Source: Streptomyces sp. SN-593 (lineage in GTDB: Bacteria > Actinomycetota > Actinomycetes > Streptomycetales > Streptomycetaceae). Taken from it: 64,000 bases of DNA. This document shows, in pieces, positions 56,265 to 64,000 of the stretch. Below the pieces are notes generated by a model that saw nothing but the letters and a program-made list of their open reading frames with translations, did not search any database and had not been told where the DNA came from. Position 1 is the stretch's first letter. The number at the start of each line of letters is the position of its first letter. A program made the translations under genes and the position numbers. The stretch spans positions 3,447,001 to 3,511,000 of the forward strand of contig NZ_AP018365.1 of assembly GCF_016756395.1 (NCBI RefSeq). Direction: 5' to 3'.

Positions 56265-56480
56265 ATGGCTGACCACACGTACCGCGTCACCGAGATCGTC
56301 GGCACCTCGACCGAGGGCGTGGACGCCGCCGTCCGCAACGGCGTCTCGCGGGCCTCGCGCACCCTGCGCGGCCTGGACTGGTTCGAGATCACGCAGGTGC
56401 GCGGGCACATCGTCGACGGCGAGATCGAGCACTACCAGGTCGGCCTGAAGGTGGGCTTCCGCCTGGAGGACGCGGAGTAG
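56265..56480 (+). CDS. dodecin
   Basis: 71 residues from ATG 56265, with GAAAGGGA upstream. HTYRVTEIVGTSTEGVDAAVRNGVSRASRTLRGLDWFEITQVRGHI with the flavin-stacking tryptophan in LDWFEI and YQVGLKVGFRLE is a complete dodecin. These 12-mers store flavin or CoA. The 126 bp before it are an unusually long pyrimidine-rich tract (CCCGTCTCC motifs, 56148-56210). Confidence 0.94.
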   Translation: MADHTYRVTEIVGTSTEGVDAAVRNGVSRASRTLRGLDWFEITQVRGHIVDGEIEHYQVGLKVGFRLEDAE

Positions 56481-56520
56481 CCGGCCCGCCGCGCCCCTCC
56501 CCGTCCGCGCGTCACCCCGG

Positions 56521-56563
56521 ACGCCCCCGTACCGCGCCGCAGTGCGCCGTACGGGGGCGTTTG
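56521..56563 (+). terminator. terminator after dodecin
   Basis: ACGCCCCCGTAC (56521-56532) pairs perfectly with GTACGGGGGCGT (56549-56560), with an inner CGCGC/GCGCC stem, followed by TTG. A further GCCCGTACGG motif lies at 56563-56572. Confidence 0.75.
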
Positions 56564-56728
56564 CCCGTACGGCCGCAGCCCGTTCGGCTCAACATCGCTG
56601 GCCCGGGCCGACAATCCGGCAAATCCTCTTTTCATGAGGGCAGGTTTTCGCCCGGAGACATGCGGCCGTGCCGCGTACTCCGCCGGGCGGGCCCGCCGTG
56701 GACGCCGACGCCTTCTCGGGAGCCCGCC

Positions 56729-57208
56729 ATGAGCAACTCCGCCGCCGCCAGCCCGCCGCCCGGTGCGAAGCCGCCCGGTTCCACCGGCCGGGACCCGCAC
56801 GAGGACGGGCGCAGCGCCTGGGCCGCCGGCGGCGCCGTCTTCGCCGGACTGATGCTGATGATCAACGGCGTGCTCGCCGTCCTGGAAGGGATCGTCGGCA
56901 TCGCCAAGGACGTGGTCTACGTCCGCACCCGCGGCGACTACGTCTACAAGTTCGACGTGACCGCGTGGGGCTGGATCCACCTGGTACTGGGCGTCGTCGC
57001 CCTGCTGGTCGGCTACTTCCTGCTGCGCGGCCTGGCGTTCGCCCGCTACATCGGCATCTTCATCGCCGGGCTGAGCCTGATCGCGAACTTCATGTTCCTG
57101 CCCTACCAGCCGATCTGGGCGATCATCATGATCGCGATCGACACCTTCGTGATCTGGGCGCTGGCCACCTACCACCCGCGGAACCTGCCGTACGGGAGCG
57201 CCCTGTGA
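56729..57208 (+). CDS. DUF7144-like small membrane protein
   Basis: 159 residues from ATG 56729 with GGGAG upstream. A Pro/Ser-rich head is followed by about four membrane helices: AAGGAVFAGLMLMINGVLAVLEGIVGI, WGWIHLVLGVVALLVGYFLL, ARYIGIFIAGLSLIANFMFL, WAIIMIAIDTFVIWALATY. This family is common in streptomycetes and of unknown function. Its stop overlaps the GTG of an MreB paralogue, so the two are made together. Confidence 0.82.
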   Translation: MSNSAAASPPPGAKPPGSTGRDPHEDGRSAWAAGGAVFAGLMLMINGVLAVLEGIVGIAKDVVYVRTRGDYVYKFDVTAWGWIHLVLGVVALLVGYFLLRGLAFARYIGIFIAGLSLIANFMFLPYQPIWAIIMIAIDTFVIWALATYHPRNLPYGSAL

Positions 57209-58260
57209 ACCCCAACGTCCTGTCCCCCACCCTCGACCAGTTGCGGCGCTGCACCGTGGCGGTCGACATCGGTGCCGCCCGCACCCGGGTGCACCTGCGC
57301 GGCAGCGGGCTGGTGGTGGACGAGCCCAGCGTCGCCGCGGTGGACATCCGCACCGGCGCGCTGATCGCCGTCGGCAAGCGGGCCGAGACGATGGCCGGCC
57401 GCACCCCCGACCACATCCGGGTGGCCCGCCCGGTGGCCGGGGGCGCCGTCGTCGACGTCGAGATGGCGCAGCGGATGCTGCGGCACGTCCTCGGCGACAA
57501 GCTCGGCCGGCGCTGGCTGCGGCTGCGCGGCACCCCGGTGATGCGCGCCGCGGTGTGCATGCCGCACGGCAGCGCCCCGATCGCCCGCCGCGCCGCCGTC
57601 GAGACGATGTACGGCCTCGGCGCGCGCCGGGTGGAGATGGTGGACACCCTCATCGCCGCGGCGGTCGGCTGCGGGCTGCCCGTGGAGCACCCCGAGGCCA
57701 CCATGATCGTGGTGTGCGGGGCCGGGACGACCCAGGTGGCGGTGCTCTCGCTCGGCGCGATCGTGGCCGCGGAGACCGTGCCGGTCGGCGGCGACGCGAT
57801 CGACCGGGCGGTCGTGGACCACCTGCGCAGCAACCACGCGCTGATGCTGCCGAGCCAGTCGGTGCGGCCGCTGCACAAGGTGCTCGGCTCGGCCGAGAGC
57901 CGCGGCATCACCACCACCGAGGTGTACGGGCGGGACGTGGTCAGCGGGCTGGCCCGGTCGGTGCTGGTCGACACCGAGGTGGTGCGCAACGCGATGCGGA
58001 CCCCGCTGAACGCGGTGCTCGACGCCATGACGTCCGTGCTGCGCCGCTGCGCCCCCGACCTCGTCTCCGACCTGGCCGAGCGCGGCGTCATACTGGCCGG
58101 CGGCAGCGCCCACATGCCCGGGCTCGACCTGATGCTGCGCGAGGCCACCAACATGCCGGTGAACGTGGCGCCCGGCCCCGACACGGTCGCCGTCCGCGGG
58201 CTGGGCGCGATGATCGAGGGCAAGGTCCGGCCGATGGAGCTGAGCCCGCTGACGGCGTGA
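57205..58260 (+). CDS. MreB-like actin homologue
   Basis: 351 residues from GTG 57205, overlapping the previous stop (GTGA). Actin-fold motifs are TVAVDIGAARTRVHLRG (phosphate 1), MIVVCGAGTTQVAVLSLGAIVAAETVPVGGDAIDRAVVDHLR (phosphate 2) and GVILAGGSAHMPGLDLMLREATNMPVNVAP (adenosine). VAVDIGAARTRV departs from the usual VGIDLGTANT, so this is a divergent paralogue, not the main MreB of the mreBCD cluster; mreC and mreD are absent. In streptomycetes such proteins act in spore-wall synthesis. The coupled membrane protein may be its anchor. Confidence 0.85.
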   Translation: MNPNVLSPTLDQLRRCTVAVDIGAARTRVHLRGSGLVVDEPSVAAVDIRTGALIAVGKRAETMAGRTPDHIRVARPVAGGAVVDVEMAQRMLRHVLGDKLGRRWLRLRGTPVMRAAVCMPHGSAPIARRAAVETMYGLGARRVEMVDTLIAAAVGCGLPVEHPEATMIVVCGAGTTQVAVLSLGAIVAAETVPVGGDAIDRAVVDHLRSNHALMLPSQSVRPLHKVLGSAESRGITTTEVYGRDVVSGLARSVLVDTEVVRNAMRTPLNAVLDAMTSVLRRCAPDLVSDLAERGVILAGGSAHMPGLDLMLREATNMPVNVAPGPDTVAVRGLGAMIEGKVRPMELSPLTA

Positions 58261-58275
58261 GGCTCGCGGGAGGGG

Positions 58276-58656
58276 ATGGTGCCGACCGTGCTGGGAGTCG
58301 GTTCGGTGGTGTTGGGCGTCGCGGACGTGGCGCGGGCGCAGGAGTTCTGGACCCGGGCGCTGGAGTACGTGCCGCGCGAGGAGGCGGAGGACGACTGGGT
58401 CGTGCTGGTGCCCGCCGCCGGGACCGGGCCGCAGATCGCGCTCCAGCGCAGCGCGACCCCGGTACAGGAGTACCCGCGGGTGCACCTGGACCTGTACGCG
58501 GGGGACGCCGCGGACCAGGCCGCGCAGGTCGAGCGGCTGGTTGCTCTGGGGGCGCGGCGGGTGGAGTGGGACCGCTACCCCGACGACGCGGACTTCGTGG
58601 TGCTGGCCGACACCGAGGGGAACCGCTTCTGCGTGATCGACACCGGTCGCGGCTGA
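58276..58656 (+). CDS. VOC (glyoxalase-fold) protein
   Basis: 126 residues from ATG 58276, with GGGAGGGG upstream. VVLGVADVARAQEFWTRALEYVP, RVHLDLYAGDAADQAAQVERLVALGARRVEWD and FVVLADTEGNRFCVIDTG form the paired beta-alpha-beta modules. Substrate unknown. It follows the MreB-like gene by 15 bp and may be cotranscribed. Confidence 0.85.
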   Translation: MVPTVLGVGSVVLGVADVARAQEFWTRALEYVPREEAEDDWVVLVPAAGTGPQIALQRSATPVQEYPRVHLDLYAGDAADQAAQVERLVALGARRVEWDRYPDDADFVVLADTEGNRFCVIDTGRG

Positions 58657-58670
58657 CGACCGCGACGGGG

Positions 58671-58688
58671 CGGCACGGCGCCGTGCCG
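58671..58688. terminator. palindrome between convergent genes
   Basis: CGGCACGGCGCCGTGCCG is a perfect 18-bp palindrome 15 bp past the VOC stop. Confidence 0.6.
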
Positions 58689-58729
58689 GGAACGGTCCGG
58701 CGTCCCGCCGGGGACGGTCCCGTTCCGGG

Positions 58730-59743
58730 TCAGGGGCCTTCGAGCCGGGCGCGGTCCGCGGCAGTGCGGCCGTCGCGCCAGCCGTCCGCGTCGCGCCCCT
58801 TCAGGCGGGTGGCGGTGGTCCGGGGGAACAGCCGCCGCGTGGTGTCGCGCACCGCCAGGTCGCGCGCCGCCAGGGCTGGCAGCAGTTCGGGGCCGGCCGC
58901 GCGGGCGGCCTCGGCGACCTCGGCCTCGGTGGCCGCGGTGAGGCGTTCCCCGACCCGGGCGGCGTAGGAGATCAGGAACGACTCCCGGAAGTCGCGGGAG
59001 CGGGAGGTGCGGCCGCGGTGCAGCGCGCGGTCGGCCTGCACCAGCAGCGAGGTGAAGAGCACCTCGACCGCCTCCAGGTCGGAGCGGTGCCCGACGACGG
59101 TGGAGAAGCCGAACTCCGCGGACCAGACGGACTCGCAGCGGTTCGCCGCCGCCACGGCGTCCAGGAGGAGCGCCTTCGCGCCTTCGTAGGGGCGGTCCAC
59201 ACCGATCCGGCGGGCCGCCGGGGCGTCCGGGCCGGCGCCGTTCGCGGCGGCGAGCGCGGCCGCGTCGATGCTGTGCCGGGCCATCAGCTGCTGGGCCTTC
59301 GCCGACAGCGCCTCGGCCTCCTCGGGGAAGCCGGTGGACTCCGCCTTCGCGAGCAGGGCGCGGATACGGGCGAGGGCCTTCCCGCCGCTCCCCTCCCCCG
59401 GGGTGCTCGGCGGGGGGACGGTCAGCGCGGTGATCGGGGGGAGGGCGGAGTACAGGCCGAGCAGGTCGACGACCGCGCGGGCGGCGGAGAAGCGGTCGAG
59501 GCGTTCCTCGGCCGCGAACTTGTCGAGCGTCCTGCGCCCGGGGGCCGCGGCCATCGCCACGGCGAGGCGGTGGAACGGTTCGCCCAGTTCCCGGGTGGCC
59601 ATCCGGGCGAGGTCCTCCTCCGTCCAGCCCCGTCCCACGGCCTCCTTCACCACCTGGGCGTACGCCTTCGCGGCCGCGCGGGTCCACGAGGGTCCCAGTG
59701 CGGCCCACTCCGACGCTGCCGCGTCCTTCGCGTTCTCCTCCAC
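58730..59743 (-). CDS. DUF2786 domain protein
   Basis: 337 residues from GTG 59743. The DUF2786 segment is GKALARIRALLAKAESTGFPEEAEALSAKAQQLMARHSID (~125-165), followed by a helical region with FGFSTVVGHRSDLEAVEVLFTSLLVQADRAL and FRESFLISYAARVGERL, typical of phage and actinobacterial relatives. Function unknown. Its upstream side is repeat cluster 3. Confidence 0.82.
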   Translation of the reverse strand: MEENAKDAAASEWAALGPSWTRAAAKAYAQVVKEAVGRGWTEEDLARMATRELGEPFHRLAVAMAAAPGRRTLDKFAAEERLDRFSAARAVVDLLGLYSALPPITALTVPPPSTPGEGSGGKALARIRALLAKAESTGFPEEAEALSAKAQQLMARHSIDAAALAAANGAGPDAPAARRIGVDRPYEGAKALLLDAVAAANRCESVWSAEFGFSTVVGHRSDLEAVEVLFTSLLVQADRALHRGRTSRSRDFRESFLISYAARVGERLTAATEAEVAEAARAAGPELLPALAARDLAVRDTTRRLFPRTTATRLKGRDADGWRDGRTAADRARLEGP

Positions 59744-60507
59744 CCCCTGATTCTCCCCGACCCCCCGGGGTGCCTTCCGCCCCCGGGCGCCCCGCCCCCA
59801 CCCCCGGGGTGCCCCTCACGGCCCGCGTCCACCTGCGGGTGCGTGGTGGCTTGTCGCGCAGTTCCCCGCGCCCCTGAGGTGGGTGCCCCTTGCGGTTCGC
59901 GTTCACCTGCCCGTGCACTGTGGCTGGTCGCGCAGTTCCCCGCGCCCCTGAGGTGAGTGCCCCTCACGGCCCGCGTCCACCCGCCGGTGCGTAGTGGCTT
60001 GTCGCGCAGTTCCCCGCGCCCCTGAGGTGAGTGCCCCTTGCGGTCCGCGCCCACCCGCGGGTGCGTCGTGGCTTGTCGCGCAGTTCCCCGCGCCCCTGAG
60101 GTGAGTGCCCCTCGCGGTCCACGTCCACCCGCCGGTACGTCATGGCTGAGCGCGCAGTTCCCCGCGCCCCTGGGGTGGGTGCGGCTGCTTCGCAGCGCAC
60201 CCCGGCCCGTACCCGGGCGAAGGGACCGTACAGCCGACAACGGCGAGCAACCCAAACAAGGGGCGCGGGGAACTGCGCGCGCAACCGGCCACCGGCCCGC
60301 ACCCGGGAGCGGACGGGACCGTCGCGGCGGGGAACTGCGCGGGCAACCGGCCACCGGGCCGCACCCGGCAACACGGCGGCACCCCCACGGCGGGGGGACG
60401 GGGGCACCCGGGGGCGGAGGGGGACCGTCGCGGCGGGGGGACGGGGGCACCCCCGGAAGGCAGGGGGACCGTCGGAGTGGGGGGTGCGGCTGGGCCTCCG
60501 GAGGAGG
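59744..60507. repeat. repeat cluster 3
   Basis: A 764-bp gap without genes. Five forward copies of the 20-mer at 74-bp spacing (59856-59875, 59930-59949, 60004-60023, 60078-60097, 60152-60171), one inverted copy (60259-60278), then a truncated copy (CGGCGGGGAACTGCGCGGGC near 60325-60344). The right end decays into GGGGGACCGTCGCGGCGGGG repeats. Spacers share GGTGCCCCTTGCGGTCCGCG and CACCCGCGGGTGCGTGGTGG. Confidence 0.9.
60152..60278. mobile_element. 127-bp inverted-repeat element, copy 3
   Basis: Same orientation as copy 2. It differs from copy 1 at a single base (CAAACAA in place of the A-run next to the right end). Ends are perfect 20-bp inverted repeats. Confidence 0.75.
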
Positions 60508-61431
60508 TCAGCGGGGCTCCCCCTGGGCCACCTCGATGGTGCCGTGCAGATCATAGGCGGCGTGCACCGCACACCCGGCCGACAGCACCACCGCCCCCGC
60601 CAGGGCGAGAGCGACGGCGCGCGGAACCCGCACCACCCGCGGAGCGAGCAGCGCCGCCACCCTCATGGGCACCGGCCCGGCCGCCGCGGAGAGCGCCGCG
60701 TGGGGCCGTACCCCGCCGCCGTGCCCGGCCAGCGCGGCGCGGCCGATCGCGCGGGCCGCCACCCTGCGGTCCCCGACCGCCGCCGCGGCGGCCTCGTCCG
60801 CACCCCGCTCCAACGCGTAGGACAGCGGCACCCGCAGCACCCGCAGCGCGGGATGGCACGCGCAGGCGAGCGCGAGCACCGTGAGGAACCGGTGGTGCCG
60901 CCCGGCCAGGTGCGCACGCTCGTGCGCGAGGAGCGCCTCCCGCTCGGCCGGGTCGAGCGCCCGCAGCATCCCCGAGGTGACCACGATCCGCCCGGGCCGC
61001 CCGAAGCGCCCGGGAAGGGCGTACGCGTCGGGCCGCGCGTCGGAGACCACCGTCAGGTCCCCCGCGGCCGCACCGTGGCGGTCCGCGTCCCGCCGGGCAC
61101 GGGCGGCGAGCAGCACATGGCGGCGTACCGCCCGTAGCAGCGCGACCGCGACGACGGCGAGCAGCGCGGCGGCGGCGCACGCGGCCGGCACGGTCACCTG
61201 GTCGCCGACCACGGGCAGCACCAGGTGGCCGAGCGCCGCGACCGGGGGCAGCCGCAGCGCGCCCGCCCCGGCGAGCAGCCCGAGCGCGGCGGTGCTGGAC
61301 CCGGCGAGCAGCACCGCGGAGCAGGCCAGCAGCCAGGCGGCGGCGCGCGGCGGCAGCCCCGCGGCGAGCCGTCGGGCGGCGGGCGCGGCCGGCAGCGGCA
61401 GCAGCAGGGGCAGCCAGACGGCGACGTTCAC
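60508..61431 (-). CDS. M56 (BlaR1/MecR1-type) membrane metallopeptidase
   Basis: 307 residues from GTG 61431, overlapping the BlaI stop (GTGA). Helices at the N-terminus (VWLPLLLPLPAAPAARRL, AAAWLLACSAVLLAGSSTAAL, VPAACAAAALLAVVAVALL) precede the cytosolic zinc motif REALLAHERAHLAGRHHRFL (HExxH), then CHPALRVLRVPLSYALERGADEAA with the third ligand Glu. There is no C-terminal penicillin-sensor domain, so this is the short M56 class. It presumably inactivates the BlaI-type repressor on an unknown signal. Confidence 0.88.
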   Translation of the reverse strand: MNVAVWLPLLLPLPAAPAARRLAAGLPPRAAAWLLACSAVLLAGSSTAALGLLAGAGALRLPPVAALGHLVLPVVGDQVTVPAACAAAALLAVVAVALLRAVRRHVLLAARARRDADRHGAAAGDLTVVSDARPDAYALPGRFGRPGRIVVTSGMLRALDPAEREALLAHERAHLAGRHHRFLTVLALACACHPALRVLRVPLSYALERGADEAAAAAVGDRRVAARAIGRAALAGHGGGVRPHAALSAAAGPVPMRVAALLAPRVVRVPRAVALALAGAVVLSAGCAVHAAYDLHGTIEVAQGEPR

Positions 61432-61880
61432 GCCGTCGCCCCGCCGTCCGTGCCGCCCTCCGTACCGCCGTTCGTTGCCCCCTCCGCGACGCCCTCCGCA
61501 GCGCCGTCCGCCTGGGCCAGCAGCTCCCGCAGCAGCCTCTCGTCGTCGGGCCCGAGGCCGGAGACGAAGCGGGCCAGCACGGTGCCGCGGTCGTCGCGCG
61601 CGGACTTGTCCAGCTCGCTGCGCATCCGGCGGGCGGCGAGCCCCGGGGAGTCCTGCACCGGCAGGTAGGCGTACCCCCGGCCGGACCGCGCGCGGCTGAC
61701 CGAGCCCTTCTCGTGCAGCCTCGCCAGGATCGTGGTGACGGTGGTGCGCGCCAGGGCGGTGCCGAGTTCGCGCTGCACGTCGGCGGGGGTCAGCGGGCGG
61801 CCGCCGGCCGCCCAGAGCGCGGCCAGGACGCTCGCCTCCAGCTCGCCCGGGGGACGGCGGCCCGCGCTCGGCTCCGGCAT
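61428..61880 (-). CDS. BlaI/MecI/CopY-family repressor
   Basis: 150 residues from ATG 61880. Winged helix: LEASVLAALWAAGGRPLTPADVQRELGTALARTTVTTILARLHEKGSVSRARSGRGYAYLPV, then the dimerisation helix FVSGLGPDDERLLRELLAQAD. An Ala/Gly/Thr-rich tail follows. It is the first gene of the BlaI-M56 pair, with a likely operator about 50 bp upstream. Confidence 0.92.
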   Translation of the reverse strand: MPEPSAGRRPPGELEASVLAALWAAGGRPLTPADVQRELGTALARTTVTTILARLHEKGSVSRARSGRGYAYLPVQDSPGLAARRMRSELDKSARDDRGTVLARFVSGLGPDDERLLRELLAQADGAAEGVAEGATNGGTEGGTDGGATA

Positions 61881-61926
61881 GGCTCGATCGCCCCTTCCGG
61901 TTCTTTCGTCGTGCAGTGCGACAGAT

Positions 61927-61946
61927 CGTCTACATCACCGTAGACG
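61927..61946. promoter_or_regulatory. BlaI-type operator
   Basis: CGTCTAC-ATCACC-GTAGACG is a perfect 7-bp inverted repeat with the CTACA/GTAG elements of BlaI operators, 47 bp upstream of the repressor start. It probably overlaps the promoter. The rest of the 202-bp gap (61881-62082) holds only short GC repeats such as GGCCACCCGGC near 62058-62081. Confidence 0.65.
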
Positions 61947-62082
61947 GTCGGGGCGCGACGCGCGCCCCGGCACCATTATGGGAGGGCCCGCGCCCGCCGG
62001 GCCCGACCCGGGCCGCCACCGCCGCCCCCTTCACCCTCCTCCTCACCGCCCGCGCGGCGGCCACCCGGCGGCCACCCGGCGG

Positions 62083-64000
62083 TCACGCCGCACCGTAGGG
62101 GGCCTTGAGGCGGCTCCAGCGGGCGGACTGCGCGGGGGTGAGGGTCCCGCGCAGCTCGGCGAGCTTGAGGAGGGCGGCCTCGGCGCCGTGCGCGAGGGTC
62201 TGGGCCTCGGACCGGTAGTGGTCGCCGACGGCCGCCTCGACCTCCGCCGCGTTCATGGTCGCCGTGATCCGCCCGGCCAGCCGGTTCATGTTGCGGTAGG
62301 ACCCCTGGAGCAGGAACGGCGGCTCGGTACGGGAGTCCTCCGTACGGCGGGCCGAGTCGAGGTACGCCGCGTTGACGGTGAGCAGGGTGTCCCGCACCCG
62401 CAGCAGGTGGCGCAGCACCGCGAGGACCTCCTCCCGCTCCGACCCGGCGTAGGGGTGCGCCAGGTCCGCCGGGCGCGCCGTCGGGTCGCCGGCGGCCAGC
62501 CGCACCAGCAGGTCGAGGTCGGCCCGGTCCCGGCCGGCGAGCGGCGCCAGCACGGGGTTGGCGGTGAGGGCGTTCTCCACGTAGGAGAGGGCGAACAGCT
62601 CCTCCCGCCCGGTGAGCACGTCCCCGAGGTTCCACACGTCGGCCCGGTTCGCCAGCATGTCCGGCACCCGGAAGAGGGCGCCGGACTCGGTGTAGGGGTT
62701 GCCGGCCATGCAGACGGCGAACCGCTTGCCGCGCAGGTCGTACGCGCCCTCGGGCCCCTCGATCCTGCGCTGCGCGTCGCACAGCGGGATGAACTTCTGC
62801 AGGAACTCCGCCGAGGCGTGCTGGATGTCGTCGAGGTGGAGCAGCACGTTGGAGCCCATCTCCAGGGCCAGCCGCACCTTCTCCAGTTCGCGCCGGGCGG
62901 CCGCGTCGGGCGCGCGGTCGGGGTCCAGCGACGTGGTGCCGCTGCCGAGGGCGGGCCCGGAGACGCCGACCAGCGCCAGGCCGAGACCGCTCGCCACGTA
63001 CTCCACCAGCGACGTCTTGCCGTACCCGGGCGGGGACATCAGCATCAGCAGGCCGCCGGCCGGACCGAACTGCTTGGCCAGGCTGTCGCCGACCAGCGGC
63101 AGGTACACCTCGTCCAGCAGCCGGTTGCGGACGAAGCCGGCGGGCGGCCGGGCGCGGTAGGCGTCCGGCGCGAGCCGGCCGCGCTCGGCGGCGACCACGG
63201 CCGCGCGGTGCCGCTGGTAGGCGCGGTGGGCCGGGACGTCCTCGGCGGTGAACCGGCGTACCCGGGCGAGCAGTTCGTCCAGCCGCAGGGTCATGACGCC
63301 GTCCACGGCCCTCGGGTGGGCCGCGAGCAGCCCGCGCACGGTCACCTCGACGTCGGCGTCGGCCGCGTACCGCGCGACTGCGGGGCCGCAGAGCAGTCCG
63401 GCCGCGGCCTCCAGCAGGTGGCCGGCGCCGGGCGCCTCCCCGTCACCGCACCGGTCCGGGTCCGTGCCGTCGGGGGCGGTGGCGAACGGGCCGAGCCAGG
63501 CGCGGGCGAGCTGCCAGCGCGCGCCGAGCCCGGCGTCGGGCCCCGCGCCGAGCGCGTCGAGGTCGGCGGTGAACTCCTTGTACGGCACCGCGTCCGGCCC
63601 GCCCAGTGCCTCGGTCAGCCGCGCCACGACCGCCCGGGCGCCGGGTCCGACCGCGAACCCCTCCTGTCCGGAGGCGAGTTCGGCGACCAGGTACTCGCCC
63701 AGCAGCAGGGTGTCCGTCGCCGAGTCCGGTGCCGGGCGGACCGGTTCGGGCAGGCCAGACGACCCGAGGAAGTCCCGGGCGCGGGCGCCGATCTCCTCGG
63801 CCAGTTCGTCCAGTGCCCGTCCGGCCTCGGCCCCGCCGAAGGCGGCGCGGGCCCGGCTGAGCGAGCGGGCCCGGGCGGTCCAGGCGGCCCGCTCGGCGGG
63901 CGGGGCGGCCTGTGTCCAGAACAGCAGCGCGCCGGCGCGGGTGGCCGCGGGGTACCGCAACGGCCCGGCGCACTCGGCGCGTTCGGCGAGCGCGGTGAGG
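62083..64000 (-). CDS. large AAA+ ATPase, C-terminal part ('DNA repair ATPase'-like; cut by window end)
   Basis: About 639 residues are visible; the frame stays open to the right edge and the apparent start at 63960 is a TTG inside the gene. Residues after a helical region carry Walker A LMSPPGYGKTSLVEYVASGLG, Walker B NVLLHLDDIQHASAEFLQKF and a sensor-1-like FAVCMAGNPYTESGALFRVPD, then a helical lid. The pattern fits the ~1600-residue actinobacterial proteins annotated 'DNA repair ATPase'; that function is not proven. Local repeats GGCCACCCGGC lie just past its stop. Confidence 0.78.
   Translation of the reverse strand, partial: LTALAERAECAGPLRYPAATRAGALLFWTQAAPPAERAAWTARARSLSRARAAFGGAEAGRALDELAEEIGARARDFLGSSGLPEPVRPAPDSATDTLLLGEYLVAELASGQEGFAVGPGARAVVARLTEALGGPDAVPYKEFTADLDALGAGPDAGLGARWQLARAWLGPFATAPDGTDPDRCGDGEAPGAGHLLEAAAGLLCGPAVARYAADADVEVTVRGLLAAHPRAVDGVMTLRLDELLARVRRFTAEDVPAHRAYQRHRAAVVAAERGRLAPDAYRARPPAGFVRNRLLDEVYLPLVGDSLAKQFGPAGGLLMLMSPPGYGKTSLVEYVASGLGLALVGVSGPALGSGTTSLDPDRAPDAAARRELEKVRLALEMGSNVLLHLDDIQHASAEFLQKFIPLCDAQRRIEGPEGAYDLRGKRFAVCMAGNPYTESGALFRVPDMLANRADVWNLGDVLTGREELFALSYVENALTANPVLAPLAGRDRADLDLLVRLAAGDPTARPADLAHPYAGSEREEVLAVLRHLLRVRDTLLTVNAAYLDSARRTEDSRTEPPFLLQGSYRNMNRLAGRITATMNAAEVEAAVGDHYRSEAQTLAHGAEAALLKLAELRGTLTPAQSARWSRLKAPYGAA

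Noticed and set aside
59856..60171. CRISPR array
   Set aside because: The 20-bp repeats recur at 74 bp but the 54-bp spacers are themselves near-identical, copies occur in both orientations, and no cas gene is present.
63441..63960. True start of the right-edge ATPase at 63960
   Set aside because: The codon is TTG without a ribosome-binding site and the frame stays open to base 64000, with sequence typical of the middle of the large family protein.

Overview
The window is high-GC, gene-dense actinobacterial chromosome. Codon use, GTG starts, GTGA/ATGA gene overlaps and gene content (DasR-type sites, DUF397/XRE pairs, DUF3263, MreB paralogue, NuoD2) point to Streptomyces or a close relative in the Streptomycetaceae. 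No tRNA, rRNA, transposase, CRISPR or prophage gene is visible. The gene at each edge (threonine synthase at the left, a large AAA+ ATPase at the right) is cut by the window.

Layout. 1-11 kb: threonine synthase, glucosyl-3-phosphoglycerate synthase, trehalose-6-phosphate synthase and phosphatase, then an amino-sugar block (sugar-binding lipoprotein divergent from nagK-nagA, plus a PfkB kinase) with two DasR-like operators between the divergent genes. 11-13.4 kb: a MidA-type methyltransferase followed by a stand-alone NuoD. 14.7-15.8 kb: cysteine dioxygenase and rhodanese behind a 28-codon cysteine-containing leader peptide. 15.9-29.1 kb: a long minus-strand run dacB, DUF2342 protease, tilS, hpt, ftsH, folE, an MprF-like protein, folP, an NTF2-like gene, folB, folK and DUF3180, divergent from ppa. 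29.8-37.4 kb: an efflux pump with its TetR, a membrane protein, an ECF42 sigma/DGPF pair and an ECF41 sigma/SDR pair. 37.5-42.2 kb: an XRE/DUF397 pair, then a three-gene secreted-hydrolase cassette and a lipoprotein. 43-45 kb: an MFS pump and a TetR regulator sharing two identical operators. 45-61 kb: ThrE and DedA membrane proteins, a sugar ABC ATPase, a two-gene surface-glycan cassette (GT29-like, and GT8-TPR-pyruvyltransferase), MarR/GAD, dodecin, an actin-like MreB paralogue with a small membrane protein, and a BlaI/M56 pair. 62-64 kb: the C-terminal part of a large AAA+ ATPase.

The most unusual feature is non-coding. Three otherwise empty gaps (about 45.05-45.71, 49.62-50.36 and 59.74-60.51 kb) are filled by one repeat family. 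Each holds a 127-bp element with perfect 20-bp terminal inverted repeats. The three elements differ by only one to three bases. Each is flanked by tandem copies of its own 20-bp end at 72-81-bp spacing, giving 18 copies by eye. No transposase accompanies them, so they look like a non-autonomous or structure-selected intergenic element.

Start codons were chosen by ribosome-binding site, coupling overlap and family N-termini. All family calls come from reading motifs and from memory of the families; no search was run.
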